Assembly (NCBI GenBank): GCA_934177795.1
Contig: CAKPPS010000002.1
Coordinates: 57,365 to 121,364 of the forward strand
Reading direction: 5' to 3'
Source: an uncultured Clostridia bacterium
GTDB taxonomy: Bacteria > Bacillota > Clostridia > TANB77 > CAG-508
Length of the DNA: 64,000 nucleotides
In this document: positions 27,573 to 35,711 of the stretch, piece after piece
Position numbering within the stretch: position 1 is the stretch's first letter
How the letters are laid out: the number at the start of each line of letters is the position of its first letter
Notes under the pieces: model-generated
The model's input: only the letters and a program-made list of their open reading frames with translations
What the model was told of the DNA's origin: nothing
The model's database searches: none
Made by a program: the position numbers and the translations under genes

Positions 27573-27728
27573 TTACACTATTCCTCCTTATAATTATTAT
27601 TCGAGAATAAATTACATTTTCCTATTTAATTATATCATTTCTTTTTAGAAAAATCTATAATTTTTATTTATTATTTTTATCTTATTAAAAGTTTGGAGGC
27701 TATAGTCAAGTTGAGTGTCGCCTGTAAT

Positions 27729-27842
27729 TCACTTGTATCCTACATTTTTATATTTAAAAATCTTCATTTTAACCCATAAAAAATCATTTTTAGCATTTTC
27801 AACTTCTAAAAGCCTTGAAAATAGTGCATTTTTATTTTTAAC
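27729..27842 (-). pseudogene. Short open remnant without a start codon
   Basis: In the 530-base stretch between the Xre gene and the next gene, a 37-codon minus-strand frame (NALFSRLLEVENAKNDFLWV is its core) is open from a stop codon to a TGA but has no initiator or ribosome site. It looks like the tail of a lost gene. I see no other gene in this stretch apart from tRNA-Cys. Confidence 0.3.
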
Positions 27843-27854
27843 CTAGAAATATAT

Positions 27855-27900
27855 AGAAAACGAGAAAACATTGATATTTCAACGTTTTCTCGTTTTTTCT
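27855..27900 (-). terminator. Terminator of tRNA-Cys copy A
   Basis: AACGAGAAAACGTTGA pairs with TCAATGTTTTCTCGTT on the minus strand, then T-rich sequence. The terminator behind copy B (30700-30743) has the same design with C-G/T-A paired changes. Confidence 0.85.
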
Positions 27901-27901
27901 T

Positions 27902-27975
27902 TGGAGGCGAGTATCGGAATCGAACCGATGATCAGAGTTTTGCAGACTCGTGCCTTACCTCTTGGCTAACTCGCC
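27902..27975 (-). tRNA. tRNA-Cys (GCA), copy A
   Basis: A 74-nt cloverleaf on the minus strand with GGCGAGT acceptor, D-arm AGCCAAGAGGTAAGGC, anticodon loop CTGCAAA (anticodon GCA), T-loop TTCGAATC and encoded CCA. It differs from copy B at 30746 by one base in the D-loop (A here, C there). Confidence 0.97.
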
Positions 27976-28041
27976 TTATATTTAATATATATGATTTTTA
28001 TTTGAAATTATTCTCTCTTTTAAGAAAATCTTAAATAGATA

Positions 28042-28070
28042 TTGTATAAATTATTGATCTTCGATATAAT
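28042..28070 (+). promoter_or_regulatory. Promoter of the unknown membrane protein gene
   Basis: TTGTAT (28042-28047) and TATAAT (28065-28070) are 17 bases apart, 33 bases upstream of the start codon at 28104, which has a GGGGGA ribosome site. Confidence 0.7.
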
Positions 28071-28103
28071 GTTATCATACTAAAGAAAGGGGGAAATTAA
28101 AAA

Positions 28104-28841
28104 ATGGAAGAAAAAAAGGTAACAAAAATAAGTTTATCAACATTCTTTTTAATATTAGCAATAATAGTAATCTTATTTATGGTATATTATATTTATACTG
28201 AAAAAAAAGATTCTGATAAAGAAATCTCTACATTAAAGGAAAATACTGAAGAAATGAAAAATACTATAAATAGTTTGCAAGAAAAAAGTAATTCGACATC
28301 AAATATAATTAATTCTAATATAAATAACGGAAATAATGATTATCAGCAAAATACTACTACTAGTAATATAGAAAATAAAGGGGTTAAATTTTCTAATAAT
28401 GAAATTAAAACAACTTTACAAAACTATTTAGATTTAATTGGTGCTAAAGAGGGATCTCCTATAAATATGCTTGTAAAGCTAGGATTGTGTAATTATGGCG
28501 ATTATAACAACGTGACTCCAACTGACGATAATTATATAAAAACTAATATAAAATATTCAACTTTTAAAGAAAAAATGCTACAATATGTTACTGAAGAATG
28601 TTTTTATAATAATTTTAATACTTTTTACAAAGATCAAAATGGAATATTATACTATTTTGATGGTGGAGCTACTGGAATGCAATTTGAAGTAAAAGATATT
28701 TCTATTAAGGGTGATTACTCATCACAAGCATATATCGCACAAGTATATACTATTAATTTAGATGATTCCAAAGAATTAAATAATATAGAATTTCATATAA
28801 CAAATAATAATGGGAAATGTGTAATATCTTATTGTGATTAA
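28104..28841 (+). CDS. Unknown membrane-anchored coiled-coil protein
   Basis: A 245-aa protein with a short cytosolic start, one membrane helix (about 11-32), a coiled coil (about 36-65, SDKEISTLKENTEEMKNTINSL), an Asn/Ser-rich linker and a C-terminal domain of about 140 residues that contains YYFDGGATGMQFEVKDISI. Not recognised. It lies between the two tRNA-Cys genes and faces the convergent PurB-like gene across a shared terminator at 28908. Confidence 0.75.
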   Translation: MEEKKVTKISLSTFFLILAIIVILFMVYYIYTEKKDSDKEISTLKENTEEMKNTINSLQEKSNSTSNIINSNINNGNNDYQQNTTTSNIENKGVKFSNNEIKTTLQNYLDLIGAKEGSPINMLVKLGLCNYGDYNNVTPTDDNYIKTNIKYSTFKEKMLQYVTEECFYNNFNTFYKDQNGILYYFDGGATGMQFEVKDISIKGDYSSQAYIAQVYTINLDDSKELNNIEFHITNNNGKCVISYCD

Positions 28842-28907
28842 TAATATATTGTATTTCATATCACAATATATAAAAGTTACATTTTATGAATACTTTAATT
28901 TCAAAAG

Positions 28908-28948
28908 GGAAAGAGCCGAATTCTTAGTGAAAATCGACTCTTTTTATA
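28908..28948. terminator. Bidirectional terminator
   Basis: AAAGAGCCGA pairs with TCGACTCTTT, followed by TTATATT, between convergent genes. Confidence 0.75.
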
Positions 28949-28963
28949 TTATCTTATTACAAG

Positions 28964-30316
28964 TTAACTATTTTTGACGATTTTTTCTGCAAGCCCTGTA
29001 TAAGTCGAAGGTGTAAGCTTTCTCAGTGTCTGTTTATCCTTTTCTGAAAGTAGCTTTATCTCCTCTGCAATTTTGTCAATATCCTTTTTCGAAATGTCCT
29101 TTAAATTAGTGCACCTACCATATTTGCAAAGTAGCGCTGTTATTGGTTCTTCTAAAACTGTCCATTGATTATTCAGTTCTGAATTAATCTTATCTAAATT
29201 GATATTATTACTCCTTAATTCTTTCTCTATCTGCTCAATAGCCTGAATTGAATAACCAAATGCTCCTTTCAAATTTTCTTGTAATAAAGAGCCAAGACAA
29301 TCTCTTTGTATTCTACTAGAAAATACTACTTCAGTTAATATTAAGCAAATTCCATTGCTTATTTTTATGCTTTCCTTCATATTTTCCAGCCAAATTAGGT
29401 TGATTTCATAACTTTGTTTAAAATATCCTTTTAACTTGTACATTTTTATTGTCTGCCCCATATCTATTAGGAGGTTATTAAAGTGCCGTATTCCATCAGA
29501 AATATGAGACACATAGTCATAATGTTCAGCTTTTGATGTTATAGGATTAAATTCTAATTCCAAATATTCTTCAACAAATCTCTTAGAAAGTAGTTGCCAA
29601 TTTTCATTTGGAAATGCCGTAGAAATTGCTCCATAATTGCCATTTCCATTGAATTTGGCATAGATTTTAATGGCTTTTATATTTTCTAGAGATTTTTTAA
29701 ATCTATCAACATAAACCATTATCTCTTTTCCAATAGTAGTTGGCTCTGATTGTCCATCTATGCAACTCAACATAGCTATATTTGCATTTTTAATAGCCAT
29801 TTTTGACATTATATTAATCAGTTTTTCAGCTTCAGGAATCCATACTTCTAAAATAGCTGATGAAATCATCTTTGCATAAGAAGTATTATTCACATCTTCT
29901 GATGTACAACCAATATTTACAAAACTTATTAAATCGTCAAGTTTCATTCTTTTAAGTTCCTCTTGAATGAATGTCTTAACTGCTTCTACACCATCGCCAT
30001 TATAATCACTATTTGATTCCAATTCACTTATTCTTGCATAAGAATTAAGTGAAAAACCAGTATAAATTGATACTAGGTCTGGTAATCGGTCAAAACTGAA
30101 CATATCTAAAAGTTCTGAACCATTAACATTTTCAATTAAAAATTTTAGCCATAATACTTCTACCTTAACTCTATTTTTCACTAGAGCATATTGAGAAAAG
30201 TATGGCTCTAATTTCTGGTCGCCTTCGTCTTGTAGATACCGTTCATCTGAAGAACACATTTCAGAATGTTCTTCAGAAACATTCTCTGTAAAAATTATTT
30301 TTTCGTCTCTTGTCAT
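28964..30316 (-). CDS. PurB (adenylosuccinate lyase)-like protein, probable pseudoenzyme
   Basis: A 450-aa protein of the fumarase/aspartase superfamily, closest to E. coli-type PurB: FSQYALVKNRVKVEVLWL (39-56), GCTSEDVNN (136-144), TIGKE, a QRD motif at 337-339 and ITALLCKYG near the end align well. Two catalytic elements are destroyed. The HGQPATP segment with its catalytic His reads CIDGQSEP (185-192, His to Asp), and the flexible loop SSxMPxKxNP with its catalytic Ser reads YFKQSYEINL (298-307). The frame is intact, so this is not a simple pseudogene. It has an extra ~25-residue acidic N-terminus. No purine genes are nearby. It probably lacks lyase activity. Confidence 0.85.
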   Translation of the reverse strand: MTRDEKIIFTENVSEEHSEMCSSDERYLQDEGDQKLEPYFSQYALVKNRVKVEVLWLKFLIENVNGSELLDMFSFDRLPDLVSIYTGFSLNSYARISELESNSDYNGDGVEAVKTFIQEELKRMKLDDLISFVNIGCTSEDVNNTSYAKMISSAILEVWIPEAEKLINIMSKMAIKNANIAMLSCIDGQSEPTTIGKEIMVYVDRFKKSLENIKAIKIYAKFNGNGNYGAISTAFPNENWQLLSKRFVEEYLELEFNPITSKAEHYDYVSHISDGIRHFNNLLIDMGQTIKMYKLKGYFKQSYEINLIWLENMKESIKISNGICLILTEVVFSSRIQRDCLGSLLQENLKGAFGYSIQAIEQIEKELRSNNINLDKINSELNNQWTVLEEPITALLCKYGRCTNLKDISKKDIDKIAEEIKLLSEKDKQTLRKLTPSTYTGLAEKIVKNS

Positions 30317-30507
30317 AAAATATTTCCCCTTTCTAAAAGTTATTTAACTATTGCCTTTCCATGATGTAAAAAATTTCTAGAAATTTAATAGTTATTGAGA
30401 CTCTATTATTCTATCATGTTTTACATAAAAAGTAAATACTATATATACCAGATTCAGGCAGGATAAATTCATTGACATTTAATTAGGGTGTATAATATAA
30501 ATAGAAA

Positions 30508-30592
30508 ATGGTAACACAAATAATGTGTGTTACCTAAAAAAGTTTAAGTATACACCACTAGCTCTGTGAAAACGTATGTGCTGTATTTTTTA
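30508..30592 (+). ncRNA. Candidate small RNA with promoter and terminator
   Basis: TTGACA (30472-30477) with a TATAAA 18 bases on (30496-30501) predicts a start near 30508. The transcript would open with a GGTAACACA/TGTGTTACC hairpin and end in an ATACACCAC/GTGCTGTAT stem (one mismatch) followed by TTTTTATT. No reading frame is evident. It faces, tail to tail, a 28-codon hydrophobic frame on the other strand. Inference from sequence signals only. Confidence 0.45.
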
Positions 30593-30595
30593 TTG

Positions 30596-30682
30596 TTACT
30601 TATTTGATAGTATTATGTATATAACACTTAATAAAGCAACATTTATAGTTATTGGAATCATAAATCCTATTATTAAGAACAT
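30596..30682 (-). CDS. Candidate 28-aa hydrophobic peptide
   Basis: A minus-strand frame MFLIIGFMIPITINVALLSV... ending LSNK: one membrane helix, a charged C-terminus. This is the form of type I toxin peptides. The first ATG has no ribosome site; an internal ATG (MIPITINV) follows AGGA by only three bases. It begins just behind the tRNA-Cys copy B terminator and its 3' region would overlap the small RNA at 30508-30592. It could be chance in AT-rich DNA. Confidence 0.25.
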   Translation of the reverse strand: MFLIIGFMIPITINVALLSVIYIILSNK

Positions 30683-30699
30683 AAAAAAATCTAATATAT

Positions 30700-30743
30700 A
30701 AAAAACGATAAAATGTTGATATACCAACGTTTTATCGTTTTTT
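30700..30743 (-). terminator. Terminator of tRNA-Cys copy B
   Basis: AAACGATAAAACGTTGGT pairs with TCAACATTTTATCGTTT on the minus strand, then T-rich sequence; the same layout as behind copy A. Confidence 0.85.
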
Positions 30744-30745
30744 GA

Positions 30746-30819
30746 TGGAGGCGAGTATCGGAATCGAACCGATGATCAGAGTTTTGCAGACTCGTGCCTT
30801 ACCGCTTGGCTAACTCGCC
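30746..30819 (-). tRNA. tRNA-Cys (GCA), copy B
   Basis: A 74-nt cloverleaf with anticodon loop CTGCAAA, T-loop TTCGAATC and encoded CCA. One base different from copy A. It follows tRNA-Gly by 22 bases on the same strand, probably in one transcript. Confidence 0.97.
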
Positions 30820-30841
30820 AAATAGTATTTATTTAATCTTT

Positions 30842-30915
30842 TGGAGCAGGTAACGGGAATCGGACCCGTAACTTAACCTTGGCAAGGTTATGTTTTACCA
30901 CTAAACTATACCTGC
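30842..30915 (-). tRNA. tRNA-Gly (GCC)
   Basis: Minus-strand cloverleaf with acceptor GCAGGTA, D-arm AGTTTAGTGGTAAAAC, anticodon loop TTGCCAA (anticodon GCC), T-loop TTCGATT-type (GGTCCGATTCCC) and encoded CCA. Confidence 0.96.
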
Positions 30916-30988
30916 ATTTATCAAAAGTCCTTTATTTAGCAATTATTATAATAACAAATATGTTTGCAAAAGTCAATACTTTTGCAAA

Positions 30989-33046
30989 CTATTTTTTCTT
31001 TGTTTTGGTTTTTCTTTTAGGTTTTTGAGCTTGTTTCTCAAACTCTTCTTTTTCTTCTGGATTCCATTTTTCACCTTTTTTTGGTTTATTCCATGAAATA
31101 TAATCACATGATTTTGGATTGTTTTCACATATATAATAATTTCTTTTTCTTTTTGTTTTTCTTACTTGAACTTTAGCTCCACATTTAGGACATGGTACAT
31201 CTATTGTTTCTATTATCGGTTTTGCATTTTTACATTCAGGATAACCTGGACATGCTAAAAATTTACCATATCTTCCATATTTGTATACCATCATTCTACC
31301 ACATTTTTCGCATTTGACATCTGAAACTTCATCTACCATTTCAACATGCTCTAGTTCTTTTTCTACTTTCTCTACTTCGTTTTCAAATGGCCCATAAAAT
31401 TCTCTAATCATTTGTTTCCATTCTTCTTTACCTTCTGCAATTTCATCAAATTCATCTTCGATTTTTGCTGTAAATTCTATGTTAATAACATCTGTAAAAT
31501 TTTCTGTAAGTAGTTTGTTTACAATCTTTCCTAGTTCTGTTGGATATAATTGCTTTTTGTCTTTTTCTATATATCTTCTTTCTAAAATTGTGGTTATTGT
31601 TGGAGAATATGTACTTGGTCTTCCTATTCCTTTTTCTTCTAATGCCTTTACTAAACTAGCTTCTGTATATCTAGCTGGTGGTTCTGTAAAACTTTGTTTT
31701 GGATTTATTTTTTTCAATGTTACCTCTTCTTCTTTTTTCAATTCTGGTAACATTCCTTCTTGTTCTTTTTGTTCTATATCTGTTCCTTCAACATATAAAG
31801 TCATAAAACCTTTAAATTTTAGATTTTGCCCACTAGCTCTAAAATCATATTCATTTGCTTGTATATTTACATTCATTGTATCATATATTGCTGGACTCAT
31901 TTGACTTGCTAAAAATCTATTATATACTAATTTATATAATTTATATTGATCTTTGGTTAAACTTTCTTTTATACTTTCTGGATCTATATCTATATATGTC
32001 GGTCTTATAGCCTCATGCGCATCTTGCGCGTCTTTCTTTGTTTTATAATACCTATTTTCATAGTATTTGTCTCCATATTTTTTTGTTATTTCTGTCTTAG
32101 CAGCTCCTCTTGCTTCTTCAGAGATTCTAGTTGAATCTGTTCTCATATATGTTATTAAACCAACTGTTCCTTTTTCTGGTATTTTTACACCTTCATATAA
32201 TCCCTGTGCAACTGACATTGTTTTCTTCAATGTAAATCCTAATTTTCTAGAAGCTTCTTGTTGCATTGTACTAGTTGTAAATGGTGGTGCTGGTGTTCTT
32301 TTCTTTTCTCCTTTTTTCACGTCATTTATAATATATTTTGCTTCTTTAATATCTTTTAAAATATTTTCTACTTCTTCACTTGAATGTATTTCTAATTTTT
32401 TACCATTTTTTCCATAGAAGTGAGCTTCAAATTGTTTTTTAGTATTTTTATCTAATAAATCAACATATATATTCCAATATTCTTCAGGAATAAATTTTTC
32501 TATTTCATTTTCTCTGTCTACAATTAGTTTTACTGCTACTGATTGTACTCTTCCCGCTGATAATCCTCTTCTTACTTTTTTCCATAATACTGGACTTATT
32601 TTATACCCAACAATTCTATCTAGTACCCTTCTTGCTTGTTGGGCATCAACCAAATTAATATCTATATCTCTAGGTTCTTTAATTGCTTTTTTTACGGCTG
32701 TTTGTGTTATTTCATTAAAAGTAACTCTTGTTATTTTATCTTTTTCATCTTCTAATATTTTAGCTAAATGCCAAGCAATAGCTTCTCCCTCACGGTCAGG
32801 GTCAGTTGCAATATATATTTTTTTTGCTTGTTTAGCTTCTTTTTTTAGTGATTTTATCAAATCTCCTTTACCTCTAATATTTATGTATTGAGGTTCAAAG
32901 TCATTTTCTATATCAATTCCCATTCTAGATTTCGGTAAATCTCTAATATGTCCCATTGAAGCTACAACTTTTGTACTGCCACCTAAAAATTTTTTTATTG
33001 TATTTGCTTTTGCCGGTGACTCCACTATAATTAATTTATCTGCCAT
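30989..33046 (-). CDS. topA: DNA topoisomerase I
   Basis: Relaxes negative supercoils by single-strand passage. The 685-aa protein begins ADKLIIVESPAKANTI (TOPRIM, with DPDREGEAIAWHL near residue 110); the catalytic tyrosine is in GLITYMRTDSTRIS near 299. Two C-terminal zinc ribbons are visible (CEKCGRMMVY..LACPGYPEC and CPKCGAKVQV..CENNPKSC). The tail is Lys-rich. GGAGG precedes the start. It is monocistronic. Confidence 0.98.
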   Translation of the reverse strand: MADKLIIVESPAKANTIKKFLGGSTKVVASMGHIRDLPKSRMGIDIENDFEPQYINIRGKGDLIKSLKKEAKQAKKIYIATDPDREGEAIAWHLAKILEDEKDKITRVTFNEITQTAVKKAIKEPRDIDINLVDAQQARRVLDRIVGYKISPVLWKKVRRGLSAGRVQSVAVKLIVDRENEIEKFIPEEYWNIYVDLLDKNTKKQFEAHFYGKNGKKLEIHSSEEVENILKDIKEAKYIINDVKKGEKKRTPAPPFTTSTMQQEASRKLGFTLKKTMSVAQGLYEGVKIPEKGTVGLITYMRTDSTRISEEARGAAKTEITKKYGDKYYENRYYKTKKDAQDAHEAIRPTYIDIDPESIKESLTKDQYKLYKLVYNRFLASQMSPAIYDTMNVNIQANEYDFRASGQNLKFKGFMTLYVEGTDIEQKEQEGMLPELKKEEEVTLKKINPKQSFTEPPARYTEASLVKALEEKGIGRPSTYSPTITTILERRYIEKDKKQLYPTELGKIVNKLLTENFTDVINIEFTAKIEDEFDEIAEGKEEWKQMIREFYGPFENEVEKVEKELEHVEMVDEVSDVKCEKCGRMMVYKYGRYGKFLACPGYPECKNAKPIIETIDVPCPKCGAKVQVRKTKRKRNYYICENNPKSCDYISWNKPKKGEKWNPEEKEEFEKQAQKPKRKTKTKKK

Positions 33047-33257
33047 TGGAATTCCTCCATTTTTTCATATTATCACATATAGTATTTTAGCTTAAAAGGA
33101 TATATTTTGCAAGTTTTTTATATAATTATTTATCAAGTCATACCATATTTAAAGATAAATAGCTTTTTATAATATTTTTTAATATATTTTTTTAAAAATT
33201 TTATAAAAATTAATTATAATAAAACCTTAAAATTTTCTTACTTATCTATACATAATT

Positions 33258-33575
33258 TTATATATGCATTTTACTTAAATCTGATAATATATCATCTACA
33301 CTAATAGGTGTAACTTCATTTTCCTTTAGTATCGATAATATTCTTTCTATTTGTTTTTCATCTTTAGATACATTTTGTATTTCTTTATATTCGGTTGTAA
33401 CATTATCTCTATGATATGCTGTTTTTACGACCAAAATTCCATAAGTACATATTCCATCTTTCAAGTTTGCATCTTTGTTTATCTTTTTATAATATTCTAA
33501 TTTTATAGGATAATTAATTCCTGCTTCTTTTAATTTTTCTTTTTCAATAAATTTCCCTGCAAAAAAACTTCTCAT
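33258..33575 (-). CDS. Small DUF6514-like protein
   Basis: A 105-aa protein. KDGICTYGILVVKTA in the middle, EIQNVSKDEKQIERILSIL and EVTPISVDDILSDL towards the end fit the DUF6514 pattern of Firmicutes as I recall it; function unknown. AAGGAGAG sets the start. It stands alone between topA and the DnaB-like gene. The flanking gaps (33047-33257 and 33576-33821) are AT-rich with no gene I can see. Confidence 0.6.
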   Translation of the reverse strand: MRSFFAGKFIEKEKLKEAGINYPIKLEYYKKINKDANLKDGICTYGILVVKTAYHRDNVTTEYKEIQNVSKDEKQIERILSILKENEVTPISVDDILSDLSKMHI

Positions 33576-33821
33576 TTATATTTCTCTCCTTTTTCTTAGG
33601 TACTACTCTATAATACTACGAAAAAGTAGTGTTTTCAATCATTTTTCATCGCAAGATTAGGCAAGTTTTTACTCTTTTATTTATATTATGACTTTTTATA
33701 TATTTTTTTGATATATTACTTTTTTATTTCTACTTTTTTCGATTGAATTAGACAAGCATTTTGTTGTAAAATATATTTATATAGGTTAATTCTGTGCTTT
33801 TATTGTATTTTCATAAAATTA

Positions 33822-33866
33822 AAAATAGTAGTAATTCTTTTTGTTTATCATTACTACTATTTCTAT
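33822..33866 (-). terminator. Terminator of the DnaB-like gene
   Basis: AAATAGTAGTAATGATAAAC and GAATTACTACTATTTTT form a 13-bp stem with a T-run on the minus strand immediately after the stop. Confidence 0.85.
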
Positions 33867-33867
33867 T

Positions 33868-35595
33868 TTATTCTTCATTTTCAGTTTGTTTTAATCTTAA
33901 ATAACCTAACTCTTCCCAACTATTATATGCTAGATTTAATCTAAATACTAATTTAGGTTTTGGTCCAGCTCTGTTTTTATCAACTACTGCTGCATAATAT
34001 CTTATATCTGGGTCATCAAATTTTTCTAAATCGTAAAATGTATTATCCACTTCTTTTAGAGAATATTCATAATCTTTTAGATTATCTCTGTTAATTTGTT
34101 TTATTAAACACAATGTATCTAATACTTCTTTAACTGTTCTACTTACAGCTAAATCATTTACATCTAAATTTACTGGCAATGTAGATGTTTCTGTCAATTG
34201 TAGTGATGAACATATAAATATTTCAAAATTTTGAGCTATATTAGAAAGAATTGTTGCTGTCTTTTTTATTTCCTCTGCATTTCCTATATTAGCGGTGTCT
34301 GTTTTTAATGTATCATAAAATACATATTCTATTTTTTCTTTATAATAATAATTCATAATTACTTTTTTTAGTTCATCATTTGTATGATCTGTTATATTCA
34401 TAAAATATATTGAATTATTTATCTCTTTATTTATCCAATCTGTAACATATATTACTTTATTAAATTGTGAAGATTCTTTCTGTAATCTTTTTATAAAGTC
34501 TTTTTGCTTCTCTCCTTTTTCTCTTAATATATGTCCTTGTTCATCTACATTTACTCTTGATGGATCATCTGCTTTAAATTGTAATGCAAGAATTTCGTTT
34601 TCTGCTATGTGTATTTTTTGTCCATGTACTTTTTGTATTTCTGGGTTATTTAATATCGTTGTTATCAAACATAATTTCATTTTTTCTTCAGACATTTCAT
34701 TTGAAATTATTAAAACTTTTTTCTTATTTATAAATGCCATATATGCTGCTAAATCAATTGCAAATCTACTTTTACCTGAATTGGACGGCATTGCATACGC
34801 CATTGTTTCTCCTTTTCTTACTCCTTTAAATACTTGTGTTAGAATTGGAAATGGTAATTTCAATCCATTAGCTAAATTATTATCACCATCTTCTATAAAA
34901 CTTGTCAAATTTCTATTTAATATGGTTTGTTTGAATTTATCTGTTACTGTTACTTGATTTACTGCAGCTTCTACCTCTTCTACTGTCATTTGATCATACA
35001 ATTTATAGTTTATGATATCTACTATTTTATCTTGAATATTTTTTACAGGGTTTACTGTATATGCCTTTCTTAACGCGAATAATTTTTTTAATTCTTCATA
35101 TACTTTTTCCATATCATAATTTTTGTCTCTTACAGACTTTTTTAGTTCGTTTTTGAATCTATAAACTTCTTCTGAATCTTTTGAAAAGTTAAATCCATCT
35201 TTAGCTATTTCTGGCGTATATCTTCCACCTTCTGTAAATAATACACTTTTATATACATTTAGGATTTTATCATCTTCAAAATAGCACTCTCTATATAAAA
35301 AATAGTATCTAGATATTGATTTCGGATTTTCTAATAATAGCCCCATATATTTATATTCTAATTCTAAATTGCTTAATGCCTTTGGAAAAATACCCTCAAG
35401 ATTTTCCTCTTCAACATCTTCTTCCTCATCCTCTTCTTCCGATTCTTTATTTAGTTCCTTTAATTTTGTTAATGCAACTCTATATTCTCCCATCTGTACT
35501 GCTAATTTGATTTCTTCTATTTTCTTTCTATTTTTAGGTGTTATTGGAATTTGATTAATTATATCATATATCTTTTTTTCACTATCATTATTCAT
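33868..35595 (-). CDS. DnaB-type RecA-fold ATPase
   Basis: A 575-aa protein. The C-terminal half is a DnaB-helicase-like RecA fold: KGVRKGETMAYAMPSNSGKSRFAIDLA (Walker A near residue 270), VLIISNEMSEEKM, a Walker B-like IEYVFYDTLK and a TLCLIKQINRD segment before the end. The N-terminal half has an acidic block (SEEEDEEEDVEEENLEG, about 51-67) and no DnaB N-terminal domain I can recognise. It is unlikely to be the main replicative helicase; a role in DNA repair or accessory replication is a guess. Confidence 0.7.
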   Translation of the reverse strand: MNNDSEKKIYDIINQIPITPKNRKKIEEIKLAVQMGEYRVALTKLKELNKESEEEDEEEDVEEENLEGIFPKALSNLELEYKYMGLLLENPKSISRYYFLYRECYFEDDKILNVYKSVLFTEGGRYTPEIAKDGFNFSKDSEEVYRFKNELKKSVRDKNYDMEKVYEELKKLFALRKAYTVNPVKNIQDKIVDIINYKLYDQMTVEEVEAAVNQVTVTDKFKQTILNRNLTSFIEDGDNNLANGLKLPFPILTQVFKGVRKGETMAYAMPSNSGKSRFAIDLAAYMAFINKKKVLIISNEMSEEKMKLCLITTILNNPEIQKVHGQKIHIAENEILALQFKADDPSRVNVDEQGHILREKGEKQKDFIKRLQKESSQFNKVIYVTDWINKEINNSIYFMNITDHTNDELKKVIMNYYYKEKIEYVFYDTLKTDTANIGNAEEIKKTATILSNIAQNFEIFICSSLQLTETSTLPVNLDVNDLAVSRTVKEVLDTLCLIKQINRDNLKDYEYSLKEVDNTFYDLEKFDDPDIRYYAAVVDKNRAGPKPKLVFRLNLAYNSWEELGYLRLKQTENEE

Positions 35596-35711
35596 ATTTA
35601 ATTTTCTTTCCTCTCTTACAGTTATATTTGATTTAAATTGTAGTTATTTTAAACTGTCCCTATACTTTTCAATATATCATAAAATAACATTATATACAAT
35701 AATTTATCATA

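Noticed and set aside
30491..30496. TATAAT as the -10 box behind TTGACA at 30472
   Set aside because: The spacing is only 13 bases; the overlapping TATAAA at 30496 gives 18 and is preferred.
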